DNA from: Omnitrophica bacterium RIFOXYB12_FULL_50_7
GTDB lineage: Bacteria > Omnitrophota > Omnitrophia > Omnitrophales > Aquincolibacteriaceae
Direction: 5' to 3'
NCBI GenBank assembly: GCA_001804345.1
Contig: MHFU01000029.1
Coordinates: 544-9,621 of the forward strand
Length of the DNA: 9,078 bases
Shown: positions 1-6,242 of the stretch, piece by piece
Layout: every line of letters begins with the position of its first letter
Position numbering within the stretch: the stretch's first letter is position 1
Made by a program: the position numbers and the translations under genes
The notes under the pieces: generated by a model
Database searches by the model: none
What the model was told of the DNA's origin: nothing
Seen by the model: the letters and a program-made list of their open reading frames with translations, nothing else

Positions 1-51
1 GATAAAAAAGAATGCGGTCTTCACTTCAAAGACGGTAAAGTCGTTCGTTAG
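1..51 (+). CDS. cysH: C-terminal end of a CysH-type APS/PAPS reductase (partial)
   Basis: Reading from base 1, the frame gives DKKECGLHFKDGKVVR followed by TAG at 49-51. ECGLH is the near-terminal motif of assimilatory APS/PAPS reductases; its cysteine (codon 13-15) is the catalytic one that carries the sulfo group before thioredoxin or glutaredoxin releases sulfite. The position right upstream of cysD and cysN supports the call. Only 16 codons are visible, so the [4Fe-4S] cysteines (CC...CxxC) that separate APS from PAPS reductases cannot be checked. Identification rests on one short motif plus context. Confidence 0.72.
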   Translation, partial: DKKECGLHFKDGKVVR

Positions 52-54
52 GTC

Positions 55-77
55 AGGCAGACGCTTAATGTCTGTCT
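55..77 (+). other. Small hairpin after cysH
   Basis: AGGCAGAC (55-62) pairs with GTCTGTCT (70-77) with one G-T wobble, around a 7-base loop. It starts 3 bases after the cysH stop codon. No T-tract follows, so it is a weak terminator candidate. It could instead stabilise the 3' end of cysH RNA or attenuate readthrough into cysD. Confidence 0.3.
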
Positions 78-94
78 ACTAGCGGCCCGCAATA

Positions 95-125
95 AGGGAC
101 GGTTCTCCCGAGGAGAACCGTCCCT
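95..125. repeat. REP-like palindrome between cysH and cysD
   Basis: AGGGACGGTTCTCC (95-108) is the exact inverse complement of 112-125, leaving a 3-base CGA loop: a 14-bp perfect stem. GGGACGGTTCTC-type palindromes resemble REP elements moved by REP-associated tyrosine (Y1) transposases. That link is from general knowledge; no transposase is in the window. There is no T-tract, so a role as a strong intrinsic terminator is unlikely, although the RNA stem would be stable. Confidence 0.7.
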
Positions 126-173
126 GAGCTTGAACGCGTACTTGAACAGTTGCAAATTTTGATAGGATAAAAA

Positions 174-1055
174 ATGGACACTTTAAGAAAACTCGAAGCG
201 CAGAGCATTCACATTTTGCGCGAAGCCTACAAGGAATTCAAAAGCCTTGTGATGCTCTGGTCGATCGGAAAAGATAGCACCGTCCTGCTCTGGCTGGCCC
301 GGAAGGCCTTTTTCGGTCATGTGCCGCTCCCGCTCCTCCATATCGATACGCATTACAAGATCCCGGAAATGATCGCCTACCGCGACAAGCTTGCGGCGGA
401 TTGGCATCTCAATCTTGTGTATGGTGAGAACGCACAGGCGCTGGCGGCGAAACAGACCTATCCTGACGGAAAAGTGGATCGATTGACTTGCTGCAAACTT
501 CTCAAGAGCGAGGCGCTCAGGCACACACTTTCAGGGGAATGGCCGCGTTACGCGTTCGATCATAAGCTTGGAAGATATGTCCAGGAGGCGAATCCTCAGC
601 CTTACACCGGTGTGATCGTAGGAGTTCGTGCCGATGAGGAAGGTAGCCGCTCCAAGGAACGTTATTTTTCGCCGCGTGATAAACAAAACGACTGGAATAT
701 TGGCGACCAGCCGCCCGAGCTCTGGAGCCAGTATAAGACCGATTTCGCGCCGGGGACGCATGTGCGCGTGCATCCACTCCTGGATTGGACGGAGCTCAAC
801 ATTTGGGAATATATCGATCGCGAGAATATCCCGATCATCCCGCTTTATTTTAATAATGGCAAGGGGCTCCGCTACCGCTCGCTCGGTTGCTATCCCTGCA
901 CAGGTGCTGTGAAGTCCAATGCACGAAATGTAAAAGAGATCATTGAAGAGTTGCGAACTGGAAAATTCTCAAATATTGCCGAGCGCTCTGGCCGAGCGCA
1001 GGATAAAGAAGACGGCGGCGGGCTCGAGACGCTTCGCCGTGAAGGGTATATGTAA
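174..1055 (+). CDS. cysD: Sulfate adenylyltransferase small subunit (CysD family), variant with Cys quartet
   Basis: This is the 293-residue catalytic subunit of ATP sulfurylase. It forms APS from sulfate and ATP in a cytoplasmic complex with the CysN GTPase encoded next. Visible motifs are the PP-loop SIGKDS (30-35), GVRADEEGSRSKERYFSPR (150-168; GARRDEEKSRAKERI in E. coli), HPLLDWTELNIWEYI (200-214) and RYRSLGCYPCTGAV (233-246). Compared with E. coli CysD (302 residues), it lacks about 30 residues before the RYRSLGC motif and has an extra segment near 121-141. It has CC at 106-107 and C239-x-x-C242, where E. coli has only the cysteine equivalent to C239; this recalls the Fe-S ligands of APS reductases. 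The ATG at 174 follows AGGA (164-167) at 6 bases. The family is secure; possession of a metal cluster is speculation. Confidence 0.93.
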   Translation: MDTLRKLEAQSIHILREAYKEFKSLVMLWSIGKDSTVLLWLARKAFFGHVPLPLLHIDTHYKIPEMIAYRDKLAADWHLNLVYGENAQALAAKQTYPDGKVDRLTCCKLLKSEALRHTLSGEWPRYAFDHKLGRYVQEANPQPYTGVIVGVRADEEGSRSKERYFSPRDKQNDWNIGDQPPELWSQYKTDFAPGTHVRVHPLLDWTELNIWEYIDRENIPIIPLYFNNGKGLRYRSLGCYPCTGAVKSNARNVKEIIEELRTGKFSNIAERSGRAQDKEDGGGLETLRREGYM

Positions 1056-1059
1056 CAAA

Positions 1060-1147
1060 AGTGATAAGTTGTAAACGATAAGGGATAAGTCAGAAAACTT
1101 CTCTTTGTCGCTCATTTCTTACCGCTTACCACTTAACGCTTAACACT
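1060..1147. repeat. Imperfect inverted repeat built from (G)ATAAG/GTTAAG words
   Basis: The 101-bp gap between cysD and cysN is filled by a degenerate hairpin. The arm at 1060-1089 (words GATAAG, GTAAACG, GGATAAG) pairs with 1118-1147 (words CTTACC, CTTAACG, CTTAACACT) at 21 of 30 positions by hand alignment. The words recur about every 7 bases on each arm, so the element looks built from repeated short units. No coding sequence fits. It lies inside the presumed operon and would be transcribed. Confidence 0.6.
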
Positions 1148-1156
1148 GGAAAAACT

Positions 1157-2947
1157 ATGGACAGAATGAACATTGTGATCGTTGGGCATGTGGACCACGG
1201 CAAAAGCACGGTCATTGGCCGGCTTTTGGCGGATACGGGGTCTTTGCCTGAAGGGAAACTCGAACAGGTCAAAGCGACTTGTGCCAAAAACGCAAAGCCT
1301 TTCGAATATGCGTTCCTGCTGGATGCTTTGAAGGATGAGCAGTCGCAGGGGATCACGATCGATGCCGCACGCTGCTTTTTTCACACGAAGAAACGGGAGT
1401 ATATCGTGATCGATGCGCCGGGCCATATCGAATTTTTGAAGAATATGATTACGGGTGCGTCGCGGGCCGAGGCCGCTTTGCTCGTGATCGATGCGAAGGA
1501 AGGTATTCTCGAGAATTCCAAACGTCACGGTTACCTACTTTCCATGCTTGGGGTTCGGCAGGTGGCGGTGCTTGTGAACAAAATGGACCTCGTGGAGTAC
1601 AGTGAGAAGGTCTTCCGGGCGATTGAAAAGGAATGTGGCGATTTTCTGAAAGGGTTCAGCATTAAACCCAGTGCCTTCATACCGATGAGCGCCATGAACG
1701 GCGTCAACATGATTGCCAAGGCACCGGAAATGCCGTGGTACACAGGGCTTTCGGTGTTGGAGCAGCTGGATTCTTTCCAACATGAAAGTACGAGCGAGGC
1801 ATATCCCTTCCGTTTTCCGGTCCAGGACATTTACAAATTCACGGAACTCGCCGATGAACGGCGCATCATGGCCGGAACGATTCTGACGGGAAAGATTCAG
1901 GTCGGGGAAGAGGTTGTTTTCTTTCCTTCCAAAAAGCGGACGCGGATCAAAACGATCGAAGAGTTTAATGCGCCTTCGAAGCCGGAAGCCTCGGCAGGAG
2001 AGGCGATCGGTTTCACGACCGAGACCCAGCTCTATATCAAACCCGGTGAGTTGATGGTCCGGGCCTCGGATCCCGCGCCGGCGGTTAGCACGCGTTTCAA
2101 GGCAAACATTTTTTGGATGGGTCACGCGCCGCTAGTGAAAGGAAAAAAATATAAACTGAAACTCGGGACGAGCCGTCCTTCAGTCCGGCTCGTGGAAGTC
2201 CTGAATGTCCTGGACAGCTCAGAACTGACCTCGATCGCCAATAAGGCGCAGGTGGACCGGCATGACGTTGCCGAGTGCATTTTCGAGACGGGCAAGCCTC
2301 TCGCATTTGACAAGGCGGGCGATCTCCGTGAAACAGGGCGCTTTGTGATCGTGGATAACTATGAGATCGCAGGCGCCGGGATCATCCTGGAGGCGCTTCC
2401 GGAAGACCGGTCGATCTTGAAGGATCATATTGCTCAACGGGAGAAGATTTGGGAACGGAGCGGCGTTCATTCTTCGGAAAGGGCCGGGATCTACGGTCAC
2501 CGGCCGGCATTCATCCTGATCGCAGGAAAGGTCAATATCGGAAAGCAGAAAATCGCGCGGGAGCTTGAAGCACGTCTCCTGAAACAAGGGGTAAAAGCTT
2601 TTTACCTCGGCATTTCGAATCTTGTCTCCGGCCTGGATAGCGAACTTCCGCCGGGGGCAGAATCTCAAGAAGAAGTTGTCTGGCATCTTGGAGAGCTCGG
2701 CAGGATTATCGCGGAGTCCGGGCAGGTTTTCATTACTACCGCTTCAGACCTGGATGATTTCGATATTGAAACCCTCCGTATTCTGAACAGCCCCAACGAG
2801 ATTCTGGTGATCCAGGTTGGGGCGAGTACTTTTTCTTCATTCCAACTCCCATTTGTCCTCGGGGAGAACGAGCCGCTGGGGTCGGCCGTTGAAAAAATCG
2901 CCGCTTTCCTGAAGCGAAAAGAGATCCTTCTGGAATATTATCTTTGA
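1157..2947 (+). CDS. cysN: Sulfate adenylyltransferase GTPase subunit CysN with degenerate APS-kinase-like C-terminal domain
   Basis: This 596-residue protein has the CysNC layout. The N-terminal part is the GTPase that drives APS formation by CysD. It shows G1 GHVDHGKST (10-18), G2/G3 GITIDAARCFF (65-75) and DAPGH (86-90), G4 NKMD (141-144) and G5 SAM (178-180), followed by two EF-Tu-like beta-barrel domains to about 430. The P-loop is EF-1A-like rather than the GSVDDGKST of E. coli CysN. Residues about 450-596 match the APS-kinase fold in order, but the P-loop reads GKVNIGKQ (457-464, no Ser/Thr after Lys) and the APS-binding DxDxxR region has become LGISNLVSGL (484-493). The domain is therefore probably not an active kinase. 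The start follows a weak GGA at 1148-1150; Met4 is an alternative start. The stop codon overlaps the next gene by one base (TGATG). Confidence 0.92.
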   Translation: MDRMNIVIVGHVDHGKSTVIGRLLADTGSLPEGKLEQVKATCAKNAKPFEYAFLLDALKDEQSQGITIDAARCFFHTKKREYIVIDAPGHIEFLKNMITGASRAEAALLVIDAKEGILENSKRHGYLLSMLGVRQVAVLVNKMDLVEYSEKVFRAIEKECGDFLKGFSIKPSAFIPMSAMNGVNMIAKAPEMPWYTGLSVLEQLDSFQHESTSEAYPFRFPVQDIYKFTELADERRIMAGTILTGKIQVGEEVVFFPSKKRTRIKTIEEFNAPSKPEASAGEAIGFTTETQLYIKPGELMVRASDPAPAVSTRFKANIFWMGHAPLVKGKKYKLKLGTSRPSVRLVEVLNVLDSSELTSIANKAQVDRHDVAECIFETGKPLAFDKAGDLRETGRFVIVDNYEIAGAGIILEALPEDRSILKDHIAQREKIWERSGVHSSERAGIYGHRPAFILIAGKVNIGKQKIARELEARLLKQGVKAFYLGISNLVSGLDSELPPGAESQEEVVWHLGELGRIIAESGQVFITTASDLDDFDIETLRILNSPNEILVIQVGASTFSSFQLPFVLGENEPLGSAVEKIAAFLKRKEILLEYYL

Positions 2948-3408
2948 TGGTTCCCCCTAAACCGAGACGTTATTATCCCATCGGGCTGGATATCACCGAC
3001 AGAGAATGTCTGGTGGTCGGAGGTGGACGCGTTGCCGAGCGTAAAGTGATGCGGCTTCTGGCGTACGGCGCAAAGGTCACGGTCGTCAGCCCCGAACTTA
3101 CCCCCTCACTTAAAAAATGGGCCCGGCAAGATATGTTTTGTCATCAGAAGAAAAAATTTTCGAATGATATCCTCCGGGAACAATTCCTTGTTTTCGCTCT
3201 GACGGATGATCTTTCGGTCAACCGGCGTATTGCGTGCGAAGCTCGAAAGAAGAATATCCTGGCGAATGTAGCCAAGCCAGGCGGGGCCTCGGCTTTTATT
3301 CTTCCAGCGGTTCTTCGGAGGCCATCTTTTTCGATCGCCGTTTCTACGGAAGGCCGTTCTCCCAGGACCGCCAAGAGGATCCGTGAAAAGTTGAAAAAAA
3401 TTCTATGA
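2947..3408 (+). CDS. Precorrin-2 dehydrogenase (siroheme synthase N-terminal type)
   Basis: This 153-residue protein matches the N-terminal domain of CysG and SirC/Met8, which oxidises precorrin-2 to sirohydrochlorin with NAD. The start YYPIGLDITDRECLVVGGG (9-27) carries the Rossmann motif VVGGGRVAERK (23-33). ALTDDLSVNRR (84-94), FILPAVLRRPSFSIAVST (117-134) and SPRTAKRIREKL (138-149) follow the family order. Aligned by hand to E. coli CysG, the catalytic Asp104 (NVVDAPKAASF) is Lys110 here (NVAKPGGASAF). The C-terminal helical part of CysG is absent, as in short SirC forms, so iron insertion may need another protein. ATG 2947 overlaps the cysN stop (TGATG) and was preferred to TTG at 2944. 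It overlaps cobA by 4 bases, so translation is likely coupled. Family names used for such genes are sirC, met8 and cysG-N. Confidence 0.88.
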   Translation: MVPPKPRRYYPIGLDITDRECLVVGGGRVAERKVMRLLAYGAKVTVVSPELTPSLKKWARQDMFCHQKKKFSNDILREQFLVFALTDDLSVNRRIACEARKKNILANVAKPGGASAFILPAVLRRPSFSIAVSTEGRSPRTAKRIREKLKKIL

Positions 3409-4145
3409 ACCGTGAAAAAAAACAAGGCAAGGTCTATCTGATTGGTGTGGGGCCCGGCGATCCTGAGCTGATCACGATCAAAGGGCTGCGTTTTTTAAAA
3501 CGAGCGGAAGTGGTTCTTTATGATCATTTGATCCCGATGGATCTTCTCAAAGAAGTTTCCAGGAGCGCGCGGCTCATTCCGGTAGGGAAGAAACATGGCG
3601 CGCATTCCATGTCCCAGGATGCCATTAACGAATGTCTGTTCCATGAAGCCCAAAGAGGGAAAAAAGTTGCGCGACTCAAGGGCGGTGATCCGTACGTATT
3701 CGGCCGAGGGGGGGAGGAAATTCTTTTCCTGAAAGCGCGAGGCGTTGATGTGGAAGTAGTGCCTGGGGTGAGTTCCGTGATCGCTGTGCCGGCCTTAGCT
3801 GGGATCCCGCTGACGCAGCGTCATCTGGCCATGACGGTGGCGGTCGCGTCAGGACATGTGACAGAGGATAATGATCCCATTCCTGTGCCGGATGCCGATA
3901 CTCTGGTTTATGTGATGTGTGTCTCAGATCTCGACAAGACCGTGAAGCAGATCTTGAAGAAGCGTAGTGCCGGAACTCCTTGTGCGGTTATCGAGAATGG
4001 TGCCATGCCTGGGGAACGAGTGCTTGTCGGGACGTTGCGGAACATTGTCCATAAATCCCGTACCGCCAAACTGGTCGCGCCTGCCGTTTTTGTGGTGGGG
4101 GATGTTGTGAGGCTTCGCGCAAGAATTTTTACGAAAAGAGCTTAA
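3405..4145 (+). CDS. cobA: Uroporphyrinogen-III C-methyltransferase (SUMT)
   Basis: This 246-residue enzyme methylates uroporphyrinogen III twice with SAM to give precorrin-2, the substrate of the dehydrogenase encoded just upstream. The tetrapyrrole methylase motifs are clear: YLIGVGPGDPELITIKG (11-27), YDHLIPMDLL (39-48), RLKGGDPYVFGRGGEE (90-105), VVPGVSSVIAVPALAGIPLT (118-137) and ENGAMPGERVLVGTL (197-211). The usual YMG segment reads YVMCVSDL (169-176), with Cys in place of Gly. Length is normal for a stand-alone SUMT without a HemD fusion. ATG 3405 overlaps the previous stop (ATGA). In this sulfate-assimilation context the likely product is siroheme for sulfite reductase rather than cobalamin; no cobalamin genes are visible. 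Confidence 0.94.
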   Translation: MNREKKQGKVYLIGVGPGDPELITIKGLRFLKRAEVVLYDHLIPMDLLKEVSRSARLIPVGKKHGAHSMSQDAINECLFHEAQRGKKVARLKGGDPYVFGRGGEEILFLKARGVDVEVVPGVSSVIAVPALAGIPLTQRHLAMTVAVASGHVTEDNDPIPVPDADTLVYVMCVSDLDKTVKQILKKRSAGTPCAVIENGAMPGERVLVGTLRNIVHKSRTAKLVAPAVFVVGDVVRLRARIFTKRA

Positions 4146-4185
4146 CCGCAAAGACCGGGGCGGGCCCATTCCGAAAAGGAAGACA

Positions 4186-4214
4186 TTGGAGTGGCTTGAA
4201 AACGATGATATAAT
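4186..4214 (+). promoter_or_regulatory. Predicted sigma-70-type promoter of metX
   Basis: TTGGAG (4186-4191), a 17-base spacer and a perfect TATAAT (4209-4214) preceded by TG at 4206-4207 (extended -10). The predicted start of transcription, about 4221, leaves a leader of about 100 bases before metX. The 176-bp gap after cobA supports an independent transcription unit. Confidence 0.65.
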
Positions 4215-4268
4215 TCGGGCAACATTTCTAGCGTTGTTCTCCATTTGATTTTAAGGGTTAACAGTGCT

Positions 4269-4305
4269 GTGCCGCATACCTCTAATTTCAAATGTTATGC
4301 GGCGC
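4269..4305 (+). promoter_or_regulatory. Leader hairpin next to the metX ribosome binding site
   Basis: GCCGCATA (4271-4278) pairs exactly with TATGCGGC (4296-4303), and a flanking wobble and G-C pair extend the stem to 4269-4305 around a 17-base loop. The stem ends one base before GGAAGGA (4307-4313), the binding site that fixes ATG 4322 as the metX start. It could affect translation initiation. I could not match it to a known SAM or SAH riboswitch. Confidence 0.35.
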
Positions 4306-4321
4306 TGGAAGGATTTTCAAG

Positions 4322-5440
4322 ATGAATAAAGATATCGGACCGATCGAGACAAAATCTTTTACGTTTGCCGAGTCGTCCCATGGGTTCAAACTGGAATCCG
4401 GGCGGACGCTTGGTCCCATTACGCTTGCGTATGAAACTTATGGGCGGCTAAACGAGGACAAATCGAACGCTATCCTTGTCATGCATGCCTTCTCCGGGAA
4501 TGCGCATGTTGCGGGTCCTGTGATCGGGGATCAGGATCCGGCTTGGTGGGATTTTATGGTCGGGCCGGGCAAAGCACTTGATACGGCAAAATATTTCATC
4601 ATTTGTATCAATGTGATTGGCGGATGTAAAGGAAGTACTGGACCGTCTTCCATCAACCCCAAGACCGGGAAACCTTACGGGACCGATTTTCCGATCATCA
4701 CGATCGAGGATATGGTCCGCACGCAAAAGGTCCTGATCGATCATCTTGGCATCAAGAAACTCCATGGCGTGGTCGGTGGATCGATGGGGGGCATGCTCGC
4801 GCTCCAGTGGGTTGCGTGTTATCCGGATTCTGTCGAGTGTGTGATCCCGATCGCGGCGACCTTGAAGCATTCACCTCAGCAGATCGCTTTTAACGAAGTC
4901 GGTCGTCAGGCGATCATGGCGGATTCCTTGTGGAGTAACGGAAATTACTACGGCGGAGATTCGCCCGAAAAAGGCCTGGCTGTGGCCAGGATGGTCGGGC
5001 ATATCACCTATATGAGTAATGACTCCATGGAGGAAAAATTTTCCAGGCGGCTCACGGACGATCACACGGGCTTTAAATTTTCAGCGGATTTTGAGGTGGA
5101 AGGGTATCTTCAATATCGCGGTCAAACCTTTGTGAAGCGGTTCGACGCGAATACCTATCTCTATATTACAAAGGCCATGGATTATTTCGATCTTTCGGAC
5201 GGCCAATGGATCCCGGCGGGCGGACTTCCGGGTGTCCGGTTCCTTGTGATCGCTTTCAAGTCCGATTGGCTCTACCCGTCCGTTCAATCGCAGGAAATGG
5301 TGCGCCAGCTTCAAATGCGCCAGATTGACGCGACCTACTGCGAGATCGATGCGGGCTACGGTCACGATTCGTTCCTGATCGAGAGTGAGGCCGAGAAACA
5401 GTCGCATCTTATCAAGCATTTTCTCGCCAAAAGAAAATAG
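4322..5440 (+). CDS. metX: Homoserine O-acetyltransferase (MetX family)
   Basis: This alpha/beta-hydrolase-fold enzyme acylates homoserine at the first committed step of methionine synthesis. The 372 residues are full family length. The nucleophile elbow GGSMGG places Ser154; SDWLYP gives Asp315 and GYGHDSFL gives His348, completing the catalytic triad. NVIGGCKGSTGPSSINP (97-113) is the conserved substrate loop. The start was set at ATG 4322 because GGAAGGA (4307-4313) lies 8 bases upstream; an in-frame ATG at 4292 falls in the leader hairpin loop and has no binding site. Acetyl-CoA is the usual donor, but some MetX proteins use succinyl-CoA and the motifs I can read do not settle this. metW follows, as in many bacteria, though here under its own promoter. 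Confidence 0.94.
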   Translation: MNKDIGPIETKSFTFAESSHGFKLESGRTLGPITLAYETYGRLNEDKSNAILVMHAFSGNAHVAGPVIGDQDPAWWDFMVGPGKALDTAKYFIICINVIGGCKGSTGPSSINPKTGKPYGTDFPIITIEDMVRTQKVLIDHLGIKKLHGVVGGSMGGMLALQWVACYPDSVECVIPIAATLKHSPQQIAFNEVGRQAIMADSLWSNGNYYGGDSPEKGLAVARMVGHITYMSNDSMEEKFSRRLTDDHTGFKFSADFEVEGYLQYRGQTFVKRFDANTYLYITKAMDYFDLSDGQWIPAGGLPGVRFLVIAFKSDWLYPSVQSQEMVRQLQMRQIDATYCEIDAGYGHDSFLIESEAEKQSHLIKHFLAKRK

Positions 5441-5512
5441 GCGGAAAAGGCAAGAAAGGTCGAAAGGGCTTTTGCCTATTACGCCTTTTGAGTTTCTTAA
5501 GCCTTTTTGGCC
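5440..5512. repeat. Imperfect inverted repeat built from AAGGC/GCCTTTT words
   Basis: Immediately after the metX stop, purine-rich words (GGCGGAAAAGGCAAGAAAGG at 5440-5459) face their complements downstream (TTTTGCC, ACGCCTTTT, GTTTCTTAAGCC, CCTTTTTGGCC up to 5512). The outer arms align with two mismatches and a 2-base bulge over about 20 bases, and an inner GGCAA...TTGCC pairing is also possible. T-runs on the right arm mean it could end metX transcription, but it is not a canonical terminator. Confidence 0.5.
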
Positions 5513-5530
5513 AGAAAAGTTTTCTTTCTC

Positions 5531-5559
5531 TTGAAAAAATCATCTGAGGGGAATACTAT
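5531..5559 (+). promoter_or_regulatory. Predicted promoter of metW, close enough for a leaderless mRNA
   Basis: TTGAAA (5531-5536), a spacer of exactly 17 bases and TACTAT (5554-5559). Transcription would begin near 5565-5567, while the metW ATG is at 5569. No Shine-Dalgarno sequence lies at a workable distance (GAGGGG is 17 bases from the ATG), which agrees with leaderless initiation. Confidence 0.55.
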
Positions 5560-5568
5560 TCCAATCCT

Positions 5569-6162
5569 ATGAAATTGACTATCGAACGGCTTGACCATCA
5601 GGTGATCTGCGAGATTGTGGGGACGGGTTCCAAGGTGCTGGATCTTGGCTGCGGGAACGGAGATCTGCTCCATCTGCTCGCGGAGCGTCGGGGGGCGAAG
5701 GCGCAAGGCGTTGAGCTTAATAACGATGCGATCCACGCCTGCGTGGAAAAGGGTCTGAGTGTTTTCCACAGCGATATTGACAGTGGGCTTCCGCATTATC
5801 CCGACCAGTCGTTTGATTACGTGATCCTGAACCAGAGCCTGCAGGAAGCGAAGAAGGTAGAGACCGTGATTTCCGAGGCTCTCCGGGTTGGAAAGAAGGT
5901 TATCATCGGTTTTCCGAACTTCGCGCATTTTGAGGCGCGTATCCGGATGTTTTTTTGCGGCCGGGCGCCCATCGTTTCGTCGCTTCCATACGAATGGTAC
6001 AGCACGCCGAATTTGCGTTTTCTCTCCATCAAGGATTTCAAATCTTTTTGCGCGATCAAGGGTTACAAGATTCTGGTCTCGCATTTTCTCGATTCTCAAG
6101 GGCCGGTTCGCGTACTTCCGAACCTCTTCGCTCAAAACGCCATCTTCGTCATCACAAAATAA
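5569..6162 (+). CDS. metW: MetW, class I SAM-dependent methyltransferase-like methionine protein
   Basis: This 197-residue protein has the Rossmann-type SAM-binding motif I VLDLGCGNGDLL (23-34), an acidic post-I residue in GVEL (47-50), and SFDYVILNQSLQ (81-92), typical of MetW. GFPNFAHFEARIRMFFCGRA (114-133) and YEWYSTPNLRFLSIKDF (141-157) are further MetW signatures. MetW is commonly encoded next to metX and is reported to assist or regulate MetX; a methyltransferase reaction is not well established. The start has no ribosome binding site but a good promoter immediately upstream, so translation may be leaderless. TAA lies in an A-rich stretch that leads into the following palindrome. Confidence 0.93.
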   Translation: MKLTIERLDHQVICEIVGTGSKVLDLGCGNGDLLHLLAERRGAKAQGVELNNDAIHACVEKGLSVFHSDIDSGLPHYPDQSFDYVILNQSLQEAKKVETVISEALRVGKKVIIGFPNFAHFEARIRMFFCGRAPIVSSLPYEWYSTPNLRFLSIKDFKSFCAIKGYKILVSHFLDSQGPVRVLPNLFAQNAIFVITK

Positions 6163-6163
6163 A

Positions 6164-6228
6164 AAAGGGGTCAGTCACCATTTCCCTGCCTACCGGCAGG
6201 CAGGCCTAAAATGGTGACTGACCCCTTT
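6164..6228 (-). terminator. Nested palindrome between metW and metB, terminator-like for metB
   Basis: The outer arms are 20 bp and perfect: AAAGGGGTCAGTCACCATTT (6164-6183) against 6209-6228. Inside is a second inverted repeat, CCTGCCT (6185-6191) with AGGCAGG (6198-6204). On the minus strand the stem ends in CCCC followed by six T and then ATTTT, a good intrinsic-terminator tail 14 bases after the metB stop. On the plus strand only TTT follows, so termination of metW is weaker. The sequence type also looks like a REP or miniature mobile element, so mobility and termination are both possible roles. Confidence 0.72.
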
Positions 6229-6242
6229 ATGTTAGATCTCGA

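Noticed and set aside
130..168. Promoter just before cysD (TTGAAC boxes at 130-135 and 142-147)
   Set aside because: No -10 hexamer at 16-18 bases resembles TATAAT; the nearest TAGGAT is 15 or 27 bases away and overlaps the ribosome binding site.
1535..2125. 196-residue open frame on the minus strand inside cysN
   Set aside because: It lies opposite a clearly conserved GTPase gene, its translation is Arg/His-rich with no recognisable domain, and no binding site is evident. The other antisense frames across cysD, metX and tpx are the same kind of shadow.
2504..2944. Functional bifunctional CysNC annotation
   Set aside because: P-loop Ser/Thr and the APS-binding acidic/Arg motif are missing, so active APS kinase is not supported by the sequence.
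4221..4321. SAM or SAH riboswitch before metX
   Set aside because: Only one simple hairpin is present; no SAM-I four-way junction, SAM-II pseudoknot or SAH core motif could be found by eye.
4292..4321. metX start at ATG 4292
   Set aside because: It lies in the leader hairpin loop without a binding site, and ATG 4322 has a good one at 8 bases.
5888..6217. Overlapping plus-strand frames in metW that run into the palindrome
   Set aside because: They are out of frame with the conserved MetW sequence, lack motifs, and their ends are encoded by the palindrome.
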